NCBI GenBank assembly: GCA_016845145.1
Contig: JAERTE010000146.1
Coordinates: 152,951-216,950 of the forward strand
Source of the DNA: Rhodospirillaceae bacterium
GTDB taxonomy: Bacteria > Pseudomonadota > Alphaproteobacteria > Rhodospirillales > Casp-alpha2
Direction: 5' to 3'
Length of the DNA stretch: 64,000 bases
The first letter of the stretch is position 1, and every line of letters begins with the position of its first letter. The notes under the pieces are model-generated. The model was not told the origin of the DNA, searched no databases, and worked only from the letters and a program-made list of their open reading frames with translations. The position numbers and the translations under genes are program-made. This document shows, piece by piece, positions 33,571-41,347 of the stretch.

Positions 33571-33786
33571 ATGTCTATGAAAATGACGAAGTCAGGCACG
33601 ATCCTAAAGTTTGTCAGCCGTCAATCCGGCGCGACATTAGCGCAACTGGTGAAGGCGACGGGCTGGAAAGCACCCAGTGTCCACGCCGGTCTTACCGGGC
33701 TACGAAAGCAAGGTCACGAGATCGCGCGCAACAGAAACGGAAAAGGCATCACTGTTTACAGCATTGCTGATGGTGAACCGAAATGA
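33571..33786 (+). CDS. DUF3489 small protein of the recombinase operon
   Basis: A protein of 71 residues with a winged-helix-like pattern (SGTILKFVSRQSGATLAQLVKATGWKAPSVHAGLTGLRKQG), typical of DUF3489. GGAGG precedes the ATG. It overlaps the DUF2924 gene (ATGA at 33783). DUF3489, DUF2924 and a large serine recombinase form a repeated trio in bacterial mobile elements; a DNA-binding accessory role is likely. Confidence 0.85.
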   Translation: MSMKMTKSGTILKFVSRQSGATLAQLVKATGWKAPSVHAGLTGLRKQGHEIARNRNGKGITVYSIADGEPK

Positions 33787-34226
33787 TCGGCGACATTGAT
33801 CAAAAGCAGATTGCCGCGGAACTCGCCGCGATTTCGGAACGCTCCCGAGAGGCGTTGGTTAAAGATTGGAGATTGGCGCATAAGATATCTCCTCCCAAGG
33901 GGATCAGTCGGCGATTGCTGGAATACAGCGCCGCCTATCATCTGCAAGTAAAAGCTCTCGGAGGCTTAAAGCCGACGGTGCGCCGTAAGCTCCGCCACGC
34001 AACGGGTCAAACCGAAAGATCCGGCGATGCCACCATCACCTCCAAAAAATCCCAACGATTATCCTCTGGAACCCGATTGCTTCGCGAGTGGAATGGTCGA
34101 ACATATACAGTCGAAGCCGTCGACAACGGCTTTCTGTATGATGGTGTAATCCATAAGTCGTTATCTGAGATCGCGCGGGTCATCACCGGAACGCGTTGGT
34201 CGGGGCCGAGGTTTTTCGGGCTATGA
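33783..34226 (+). CDS. DUF2924 protein, recombinase partner
   Basis: A basic protein of 147 residues with the DUF2924 pattern: EALVKDWRLAHKISPPKGISRRLLEYSAAYHLQ, the TRLLREWNGRTYTVEAVDNGFLYDG strand region, and the closing SEIARVITGTRWSGPRFFGL. The stop overlaps the recombinase start. The same final segment survives in front of recombinase 1 at 30519-30581. It is likely an accessory DNA-binding factor of the recombinase. Confidence 0.88.
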   Translation: MIGDIDQKQIAAELAAISERSREALVKDWRLAHKISPPKGISRRLLEYSAAYHLQVKALGGLKPTVRRKLRHATGQTERSGDATITSKKSQRLSSGTRLLREWNGRTYTVEAVDNGFLYDGVIHKSLSEIARVITGTRWSGPRFFGL

Positions 34227-35896
34227 GTAAACGTATCCGCTGTGCCATCTACACCCGCAAATCCACTGACGAAGGGCTGGAGCAGGATTTTAATAGCCTG
34301 GACGCCCAACGGGAATCCTGCGAGGCATTCATCCAATCGCAAAAGGGCCTTGGCTGGGCCGTGCAAAAGAAACGCTACGACGATGGCGGCATCTCCGGAG
34401 GAACGATGGATCGACCCGCTTTGCAGGACCTGTTGGCGGACATCGAACGGGGCAAGGTCGACTTGGTCATCGTCTACAAGGTAGATCGGTTGACACGTTC
34501 CCTGATGGACTTCGCCAAGATCATCGAGATATTTGATGCGCGTGACGTCTCGTTCGTTTCCGTCACTCAGCAGTTCAACACCGCCAATTCCATGGGGCGG
34601 CTGACACTAAACGTGCTGCTGTCCTTCGCCCAGTTCGAGCGCGAAGTCACGGCCGAGCGCATCCGCGATAAGATTGCGGCCTCTAAAAGGAAAGGCATGT
34701 GGATGGGTGGTTTGTCGCCGCTCGGATATGATGCCGTTGATAAAAAGCTTATCGTAAACCAGGGCGAGGCCAAGGTTGTTCGAGCGCTGTTTGATCTGTA
34801 TCTGGAATTCGGTTCCGTTCGGAAATTAAAGCAGGAAGCAGACAGTCAAGGTCTGACCACCAAGAAACGTGCGCCCGGTGGCCGTTGCAGCGGTGGTCTG
34901 CCATTTTCCCGGGGACATCTCTACCAGTTGCTTCACAATCCGGTTTACCTCGGCGAGGTCGCTCACAAGGGCAAGACTTATCCAGGGCAGCACGACGCCA
35001 TCGTTGACAAAGAAACATGGAAAGCGGTGCGGAAGATGTTGGATGATCAGGCTCCAGCCCGCACCTCACCAGCGAACAACAAACGGAAATGCCTGCTCAC
35101 TGGTCTCGCTTTCGATGAACAGGGTGACCGTCTCAGTCCGTCCCACTCAAGTAAGGGCGGACGGCGCTACCGTTATTACATCTCGCACCGCCTGATGCAG
35201 GGGGGCAACAAAAGTGACGGTTGGCGGATACCGGCCGATCAGTTTGAGCGAGCCGTCCTGACAGAACTCAATAAGTTTCTGGAAGATGGATCCAAGGTCG
35301 CGAATGCGATTCACGGACCCAATGCTGAACCGGACAAGGTTCAGAATTCCATCAGAGCATCGACCAGGGTTTCTCAAGAGATCAGGAAAAACCAAACACC
35401 AACAATATATACGCAGGTTCGGCAACTCATCGAACGGGTGGATATTAATGCCGGACAGTTACGGGTTCAGGTTTCTATTTCTGGTTTGGGTGAATGCATT
35501 GGAGTCACCGACATCGCTGATGAAGGCCCTGTTTTTCTGGAAACGCCTATCACGTTCCGCCGACGGGGCGTTGAGAGCAAGATCATTCTGCAGGGGAGCT
35601 CAAATGGCGCTGTATCCGATAGTGGCTTAATCCATCTGGTATCCAATACCTACCAGTGGGCCCAAAAGATATTCAAGAGGGAGGTTGCCACCGTCCGTGA
35701 GATCTCCCTGAAAGGCGGATTCGACGAGGGCGATGTTAGCCGATTCCTTCCTCTGGCTTTTCTGGCGCCTGATATTGTTGAGGCCATATTACAAGGCCGG
35801 CAACCAATCGGATTAACCACCGAGAAACTGAAACGTCTGCGCAATTTGCCAAAATCATGGGAAGAGCAGCGCAAATTGCTCGAGTTCACCAGCTGA
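34223..35896 (+). CDS. Large serine recombinase 2
   Basis: A recombinase of 557 residues with the same layout as copy 1: catalytic Ser in IYTRKSTDEG, YKVDRLTRSLMDFAKI, QQFNTANSMGRLTLNVLLSFAQFEREVTAERIRDKIAASK, a zinc-ribbon-like part, and the closing VSRFLPLAFLAPDIVEAILQG. The start at 34223 overlaps the DUF2924 stop. Here the DUF3489-DUF2924-recombinase trio is complete, and the downstream flank runs into an intact tRNA, so this is probably the active or more recent element. Confidence 0.9.
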   Translation: MSKRIRCAIYTRKSTDEGLEQDFNSLDAQRESCEAFIQSQKGLGWAVQKKRYDDGGISGGTMDRPALQDLLADIERGKVDLVIVYKVDRLTRSLMDFAKIIEIFDARDVSFVSVTQQFNTANSMGRLTLNVLLSFAQFEREVTAERIRDKIAASKRKGMWMGGLSPLGYDAVDKKLIVNQGEAKVVRALFDLYLEFGSVRKLKQEADSQGLTTKKRAPGGRCSGGLPFSRGHLYQLLHNPVYLGEVAHKGKTYPGQHDAIVDKETWKAVRKMLDDQAPARTSPANNKRKCLLTGLAFDEQGDRLSPSHSSKGGRRYRYYISHRLMQGGNKSDGWRIPADQFERAVLTELNKFLEDGSKVANAIHGPNAEPDKVQNSIRASTRVSQEIRKNQTPTIYTQVRQLIERVDINAGQLRVQVSISGLGECIGVTDIADEGPVFLETPITFRRRGVESKIILQGSSNGAVSDSGLIHLVSNTYQWAQKIFKREVATVREISLKGGFDEGDVSRFLPLAFLAPDIVEAILQGRQPIGLTTEKLKRLRNLPKSWEEQRKLLEFTS

Positions 35897-36074
35897 ATTT
35901 ACCCACGGATTGGTGACACGAAACCCCAAACAGAGACTTTCCGCAGACATACCCCGAGGTTGGGATTTGCGGTTATCTCTAAGCTGGGTTATCAGAAAAA
36001 TATACCCGGAAAATGGCAGAAAACAGCCATTACTATACTTGAATCAATTGGTGCGGTGATAGGGGTAATGTGGT

Positions 36075-36151
36075 TGGTGGGCCCGGCAGGACTCGAACCT
36101 GCAACCAGACCGTTATGAGCGGCCGGCTCTAACCAGTTGAGCTACGGGCCC
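36075..36151 (-). tRNA. tRNA with CAU anticodon, most likely tRNA-Ile(CAU)
   Basis: A 77-base cloverleaf with a CCA end encoded. Acceptor GGGCCCG pairs with CGGGCCC, the D-arm is GCTC/GAGC, the anticodon stem GGCCG/CGGTC (one G-T) holds the loop CTCATAA, and the T-arm is GCAGG/CCTGC with TTCGAGT. The anticodon CAT with G1-C72 and this loop fits the isoleucine tRNA whose C34 is changed to lysidine; elongator Met is the alternative. Its 3' end faces recombinase 2, as expected for an integration site. Confidence 0.93.
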
Positions 36152-36366
36152 CGCAGCCGATGGCTGATGCGGCATTTGATAGCAGGTTCGATCCCATCGT
36201 GAAAGCGCTCTCAGCGACTAAGCTCAGCCCTTGACGTTGGACCAGTTTTTGGCCGAATTCTTCCGTCGCGTTGATCAGATTTGATTGACGAAAAATGCCG
36301 GCCAGATTTGCGCTTTTGCAGGTGCGGAGGATCGAGCGTTTTCCTCCGATGCTGTTTCGAGCTTGG

Positions 36367-37569
36367 CTAGCGACCGGTTATCTCGTCAATGCGCATCGCC
36401 GCTAGAATTTCTGAGCGGGTTCCTCTCGGAGGATAGATTAACTCGGTATTGATCAATCGTTTACGTTTCTTTGCCTCTTCTCCGGAGCTTTCCACCTGCC
36501 GATCCCAGCCGGTCGTGAAGAGCGCCCCCGATTGACCTAAATCCAGACATGTCACATAACCCGGCTGCCTGTACGCTCGGAGTTCGAGACCCATCAAGGT
36601 ATGGGATGCATTGTACCCAGCGTACTTGCCCATGGTCCGCCCATGCTGGCACGACATCATCGCGAACTCCTGATCATCGACCAAGGCCCGCGCAACGTCA
36701 CCTGTCGCAAATACCCGCGGCACGGACGCCACCCGGAGCATATCGTCAACGATAAGCCGGCCCAGATTGTCACGCTCTCCTTCAATCTGTTCTGTCAGGG
36801 GGCTGGCGCGCATTCCTGTTGTTATGACGACCGTCGCCGTATGAATGGTTGAACCATCGCTGAGAGAGATGGTGTTGGGGCCGACTTCCGCAACGCCAGC
36901 ATTGGTCCTGACATCAATACGATCCGCGTTGATCGCATCCATAATTATGGACTGGGCTTCGCCCCCGAAAGCTTTTCCAACCTGGGTTGAATGCTCAATC
37001 AAAACGATATGTGCGCCTTCAGCCGTCTCTTTGTCGGCATGGATGGCGATACGGGTCCGCATTTCAGTTGCGAGCTCAATGCCGGTCAAACCGGCACCAA
37101 CGACCACAAACGTATTGTGGCCGAACTGGTCCGTTGCCTTAACGATGTTGCCGAGGTGGTCATCGAAGGCCATGGCGGCATCGAAGGTATCGATGTTGAA
37201 CGCGTGCTTCTCAATACCTGGAATGTCAGGCTGACGGAGCACACTGCCTGTCGCCAAGATCAATTGATCATATGCGTGCTGAATGGTCGTGCCATCGGTT
37301 CTCCCGATATCGACCTGATGGCTGCCTGTGTCGATGGCGTGGACCATACCTTGGACGAAATCAATGCCAGTCGCGTCCAGCATCGGCGCCAACGGCTCGC
37401 GAAGCGTTACGGGCGAGGGCTCATACAAGCGCGGGCGGATGGTGATATAAGGGCTGTCTGACACCAGTGTGACAGCAATATCACCACCATGCAGATCAAT
37501 CTCGTGAGCGGCATTGAGGGCCGCAGACAACCCGGCAAAACCGCCACCAATGATCAACAATTTCTTCAC
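36367..37569 (-). CDS. FAD-dependent pyridine-nucleotide oxidoreductase (NDH-2-like)
   Basis: A flavoprotein of 400 residues. The FAD-binding GGGFAGLSAALNA motif lies at the N-terminus, a second Rossmann motif GAGLTGIELATEM (NAD(P)H site) near the middle, and the TGDVARA motif near residue 295. This arrangement fits type II NADH dehydrogenases and related ferredoxin/quinone reductases; the C-terminal part (LELRAYRQPGYVTCLDLG) lacks a clear membrane helix. The start is GTG at 37569 with GGGAG nine bases upstream. It lies between the tRNA and an IS6 remnant and may be cargo of the mobile region. Confidence 0.85.
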   Translation of the reverse strand: MKKLLIIGGGFAGLSAALNAAHEIDLHGGDIAVTLVSDSPYITIRPRLYEPSPVTLREPLAPMLDATGIDFVQGMVHAIDTGSHQVDIGRTDGTTIQHAYDQLILATGSVLRQPDIPGIEKHAFNIDTFDAAMAFDDHLGNIVKATDQFGHNTFVVVGAGLTGIELATEMRTRIAIHADKETAEGAHIVLIEHSTQVGKAFGGEAQSIIMDAINADRIDVRTNAGVAEVGPNTISLSDGSTIHTATVVITTGMRASPLTEQIEGERDNLGRLIVDDMLRVASVPRVFATGDVARALVDDQEFAMMSCQHGRTMGKYAGYNASHTLMGLELRAYRQPGYVTCLDLGQSGALFTTGWDRQVESSGEEAKKRKRLINTELIYPPRGTRSEILAAMRIDEITGR

Positions 37570-37627
37570 TGAGAAGGGCTCCCATCGTGCGGACGTTGTT
37601 GGTGCGGCTGACGACGGATTGCATACA

Positions 37628-37788
37628 TCAGGTCCTCAACCTCTCGATAGTTCAGAGAATATCGAAAATAATGCGAGAGCGCATGCTGAATGATAGTCGG
37701 CGCGAACCGATGGCGGCGGTACGAGATGTTTGTCATACCGCTAAAATATCACACGAACCCATAGGACGCCCGTTAACGTGACAATGCC
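37628..37788 (-). mobile_element. Remnant of an IS6-family element (right end and 5' part of the transposase)
   Basis: The right inverted repeat GTTAACGTGACAATGCC lies at 37772-37788. From 37736 leftward the frame reads MTNISYRRHRFAPTIIQHALSHYF and then EVEDLM, close to the first 35 or so residues of the intact transposase at 29773-30465, and then diverges. The left half is gone. Sequence differences show an older, separate insertion. Confidence 0.85.
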
Positions 37789-37797
37789 CGATGCGGC

Positions 37798-39987
37798 TTA
37801 AGCCGCGCCCCGTAGTTCGTGTGCTTCGAGCATCTTCCACATGACGATGGGAACGTTGATGATCTTGTCGCCCGGGATTTCGTATATGCGGCAGGGCTCC
37901 AGTGTTCTGTAGCTGAAAACACCGGGAATACCGAACAGTACCTGCTCCTCACCGAAGAAATTTCGCACTTTGACGTTGCCGATGACTTCTCCGTCGCGGG
38001 TTTGCTCAACCACACCCTTGTCGACAATGAACATGGCACCCGAAGGCAGGTTGTCCAGTGTAGCGCCGGCATCAAACTCATGCATCACCATGGCATCGGA
38101 GATCTGGTTCTGCACAGGCGGTGACACTGATTCGCCGAACAGCCAGGTTTGCTCAAGAATCTCGCGGTTCTTGGCGCGTCGGTCGATAAGCTCACTGAGA
38201 TCGGTTCGGGAAATCAATTCCCGATATGCTGGCGTGGTGATTCGAAGCGCGCGCACGAAGTTCACTGTGCGGTAGGCCGAGGTCGATGGTAAGCCATGGA
38301 TGCCGGTGTACTCTCCGATCAAGCCCCCGGCGGAAATGACATTGTAGACATCGTCTTCGGAGCGGATTTTTTCCACTGTGCCGGTGACCACCAAGTAGAT
38401 GTTGTCCGGTACATGGCCTTTGCGGAGGATGATCTCTCCGGGCATGAACTCGATAATCGGGTTGTTCAAGAGCGTGCGCAGGAAATGCCGCTCCATATCG
38501 GGGAAATAGTTATGCAGAAACTCGAAAGCAAACCGTCTGAGATTACCTGACGAATCCGAAACCAGAGAATCGACCACGCCGAACGGTGCGCTAGATCCAA
38601 TCTCTTTTTGCTGGTTGGTTAACGCTTCGGACCGATGGGCGAGGACGATCTTGCTGGACGTATCATCCTTGAAGTCATCGACCTCGCCATGGATCATGCC
38701 GCCGCCGATATCAATCTTCTTCAGATCCACGGGCGTCAGGTAGTTTTCCTTGGCCAGATCGATCGTTGCTTGTGTCATGCCTGGCGCCGTGTCGTCGTCA
38801 GTGAGCATACCATCCATCACATTGAAGGACGCAATGTCCGCCAAGTGCGCGTAGGTCAGATAACGGCTTTCCCAAAAGGCACGGAAGATAAAAGCGCTGG
38901 TCTCCACTGGGTGCGGCGACATAAAAGGCAATACTTCTAGTCCGCCAATATCGTTCCAGGTGTCGAATTCCAGGTCGTGTATGTCGAAGTAATGAGGAAT
39001 CTGCGCTTCGTCCATGGACAGCAGCGCCGACAATTTCTTGAATACGGAATGGCGAACAAGCGGCGTGGCGTAGGATTTGATCCGCTTATCGGTGCGCAAC
39101 AAGCTGGTGATGCCGGCGAAATGATCGTCATGGCAATGGGTGTGGAAAATGCCTTCGATTTCGTTGATGCCTACACCCAGCGCTGTCAGGCTATAGGAAA
39201 TGTTAGGCCCGGCGTCGATCAGGTAGATTTTTCCTTGGTAGATGAGGATTGATCCCATGCAAGGCCGGTTGATGTCCCAGCCATCGCCTTGGCCGGAATG
39301 CACCACGGAGAAGTAATCCCTGGGAACGCTCTGAAACCCTAGCGGGTAGGCGGAGCGGTCATTGCGTCCGCGCTTCACCGTCAGGTCAATGGTGATGGTC
39401 TCGCCGCCGTAGGAGAGTTCGAAGATGTTGCACTGTAGGCGTTTGATCGTGGCGCCGTTGCGGATTTCCACAGGCTCCGGCGTGACGACCCGGTGATCCA
39501 ATAGTTCCTCGGTCGGTAAAATTCGGCCAAAGGCGAACTTCAGCTTCATGCGCATGATCATCTCTGCGCGTTCGGGCGTTTCTCCGGCGTCGATGATCTC
39601 CTCTTTTGAGGTCAGACCGTAGTTCCCTCGGTAGATATAGCTCATCTGCGCATCAATCTGATCCTGGGCACCGATGAGCATCGGCTTGATGCCGGTGTTG
39701 TTGGGGTGGCCCGGAATCAGCATGCCTTGAAGATACAACATCTGCAGAACGGGAAACTCCGCCAGATTGCAGAATTTGCCATTCTGTAAGGCCACGTCGG
39801 ATAGTAAAATGGCGTTCGGTCCGGTTTGAAACGTGACACCGTCTTTTTCGGTCGGAACAATAAGCCGCAAGCGCATCAAATGCTTGGTCGCATCTTCCGG
39901 GCAGCCGCAAAGCAAGTACAAATCCGCTTCGGGAATCTCCACCCAATAGACGCCCTTGATGACTTCCGTCTTTTTTATCTTACCCAT
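37798..39987 (-). CDS. Metallo-beta-lactamase-fold protein with cyclic-nucleotide-binding domains
   Basis: A protein of 729 residues. The first 200 residues have no family I recognise. A metallo-beta-lactamase fold follows (about 215-430) with the metal motif HTHCHDDHFAG. Then come two cyclic-nucleotide-binding-like beta rolls (about 510-610, with PGEIILRKGHVPDNIYLVVTGTVEKI; and about 635-720, with DAGATLDNLPSGAMFIVDKGVVEQTR). The combination suggests a hydrolase or oxygen/NO-handling enzyme gated by cAMP or cGMP, or a chelated second-messenger phosphodiesterase. The ATG at 39987 has AAGGAAG upstream. Only nine bases separate its stop from the IS6 remnant. Confidence 0.82.
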   Translation of the reverse strand: MGKIKKTEVIKGVYWVEIPEADLYLLCGCPEDATKHLMRLRLIVPTEKDGVTFQTGPNAILLSDVALQNGKFCNLAEFPVLQMLYLQGMLIPGHPNNTGIKPMLIGAQDQIDAQMSYIYRGNYGLTSKEEIIDAGETPERAEMIMRMKLKFAFGRILPTEELLDHRVVTPEPVEIRNGATIKRLQCNIFELSYGGETITIDLTVKRGRNDRSAYPLGFQSVPRDYFSVVHSGQGDGWDINRPCMGSILIYQGKIYLIDAGPNISYSLTALGVGINEIEGIFHTHCHDDHFAGITSLLRTDKRIKSYATPLVRHSVFKKLSALLSMDEAQIPHYFDIHDLEFDTWNDIGGLEVLPFMSPHPVETSAFIFRAFWESRYLTYAHLADIASFNVMDGMLTDDDTAPGMTQATIDLAKENYLTPVDLKKIDIGGGMIHGEVDDFKDDTSSKIVLAHRSEALTNQQKEIGSSAPFGVVDSLVSDSSGNLRRFAFEFLHNYFPDMERHFLRTLLNNPIIEFMPGEIILRKGHVPDNIYLVVTGTVEKIRSEDDVYNVISAGGLIGEYTGIHGLPSTSAYRTVNFVRALRITTPAYRELISRTDLSELIDRRAKNREILEQTWLFGESVSPPVQNQISDAMVMHEFDAGATLDNLPSGAMFIVDKGVVEQTRDGEVIGNVKVRNFFGEEQVLFGIPGVFSYRTLEPCRIYEIPGDKIINVPIVMWKMLEAHELRGAA

Positions 39988-40038
39988 ATAGACGGTCTTC
40001 CTTGCTCGAACCCACTGGTCGTTAACAGCGTAAAAGAA

Positions 40039-40236
40039 TTAGCGCTTGCGCATGCTCTTGAACATGGATGCGCCATAGGCCAGGTCGTTGGCGGAAATCT
40101 CTCCGTCAAAAGTCAGGCTCATGATGCCGTTTTCATCGGTTTCCTGCTCGAAGCCGACGTCTTTGAGATTCTGCACGACGAAATCATCGGCGGGTTCGTC
40201 TTCGGCGCCATAATGTACGGCGACTGTTATTTTCAT
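40039..40236 (-). CDS. Small uncharacterised acidic protein
   Basis: A protein of 65 residues (MKITVAVHYGAEDEPADD and following), predicted to be a small alpha/beta domain, ending SMFKSMRKR. The start at 40236 is preferred because GGAA lies upstream and the beta strand begins there. It stops 51 bases before the metallo-beta-lactamase/CNB gene and is probably in one operon with it. Not recognised. Confidence 0.6.
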   Translation of the reverse strand: MKITVAVHYGAEDEPADDFVVQNLKDVGFEQETDENGIMSLTFDGEISANDLAYGASMFKSMRKR

Positions 40237-40312
40237 GCTCAAAATTCCAAATTCGGTGACCCGAGCAGTATGTTGACAATCTCCTGACAGCATCCTGAAG
40301 GTCATTGCTATG

Positions 40313-40324
40313 GGTTTCGAAACC
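40313..40324. promoter_or_regulatory. Perfect 12-base palindrome GGTTTCGAAACC
   Basis: Lies in the gap between the amidohydrolase stop and the small gene at 40236, about 80 bases before the latter. It may be an operator for the small gene and the metallo-beta-lactamase/CNB gene. Confidence 0.4.
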
Positions 40325-40360
40325 GATAATCAAGTTGCCATTCATATATATGCCAGAGGT

Positions 40361-41341
40361 TTAGGTGATCCCGAATAAATCTTTCGCCGTTTCGCCCAGA
40401 ACCATACGCTTCTGGTCGTCACTGAAACCGGCGTTTTCGATCACTTTCAAAGGTTCCATATCGCCGATGGGAAACGGGTAATCTGAGCCCATGACCACCT
40501 TATCGTGGCCGCAACACGAACACAGAAATGTCAGCGCGCCTGGATCAAATAACACGCTGTCGAAGTAGAGTTCATCGAAGCCAGCGACGGGATCTGCGTA
40601 TTGACCGGAATGGATTTCATGGTTTCGCGCTAACCGGCCCAGCATGTATGGCAACGCGCCGCCGCCATGCGAGACCACGCATCGCATGCCCTTGTGCTTG
40701 ATGAAATGACCTGCAAACAACATCCGCGCGACGGCCGTGGTGGTGTCAGTGCCACGCCCAACCGCATTCATCATGGCATAGTCGTTCAAGCGTGGGTCAC
40801 CGCAACCGAACATGGGATGCACATAAACGGTCGCTTTCAGTGATGCCGCCGCTTCCCAAAACGGGTCCAGGCTCGGGTCGTCCAAGTTGCCGGAACTGCC
40901 GTGTGGTTGCGTGCCGATCATCACGCCGTGCATGCCAGTTGCCAGCGCATCTTCTAAAACCTTGGCAGCGCGTTTGCCATCCTGCAGTGGCACGGTGGCT
41001 AGTGGATGCAGGCGTTCAACGTCTTCAGTGCCGCTCATCTGAAACTCGTTGAGAAAGCGGCTCCAGGCCTCGCCTTCCTCAGCCGGCAGTTCATAGCCGA
41101 AACTGTCGAGCCAACCGCCCACCACCTGCGCGTCGATGGATTGCTCTTCCATCCATTCCAGCCGCATGTCTGAATCGCGCAACTTCGGCGATAAGGGCCG
41201 GGTCGGGGCTTGGCCCATGAACGCCAAACGGAACTTGCCGTCTTCCTCCAGTAATTCAACGTTGGGAAAATTGTCGAGTTTGGCCTTTAATGCCGTCAGC
41301 AAACTTTGCGGTGTGAAGTGGGCGTGGGTATCGATGATCAT
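40361..41341 (-). CDS. Amidohydrolase-2 family metal-dependent hydrolase/decarboxylase
   Basis: A TIM-barrel protein of 326 residues of the ACMSD-like amidohydrolase family. It shows the metal motif DTHAHF at residues 4-9, the mid-chain VYVHPMFG, the VVSHGGG motif and the GSDYPFP near residue 283. Relatives decarboxylate or hydrolyse ring-cleavage products and aromatic acids (ACMS, gamma-resorcylate, isoorotate). It starts six bases after the stop of the molybdenum hydroxylase large subunit, so it belongs to the leftward UbiX-hydroxylase operon and likely acts on the hydroxylated product. Confidence 0.85.
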   Translation of the reverse strand: MIIDTHAHFTPQSLLTALKAKLDNFPNVELLEEDGKFRLAFMGQAPTRPLSPKLRDSDMRLEWMEEQSIDAQVVGGWLDSFGYELPAEEGEAWSRFLNEFQMSGTEDVERLHPLATVPLQDGKRAAKVLEDALATGMHGVMIGTQPHGSSGNLDDPSLDPFWEAAASLKATVYVHPMFGCGDPRLNDYAMMNAVGRGTDTTTAVARMLFAGHFIKHKGMRCVVSHGGGALPYMLGRLARNHEIHSGQYADPVAGFDELYFDSVLFDPGALTFLCSCCGHDKVVMGSDYPFPIGDMEPLKVIENAGFSDDQKRMVLGETAKDLFGIT

Positions 41342-41347
41342 CGGGCT

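Noticed and set aside
29716..37788. Composite transposon between the two IS6 copies
   Set aside because: The right copy is a fragment of a diverged element and outer flanks do not match, so movement as one unit is not supported.
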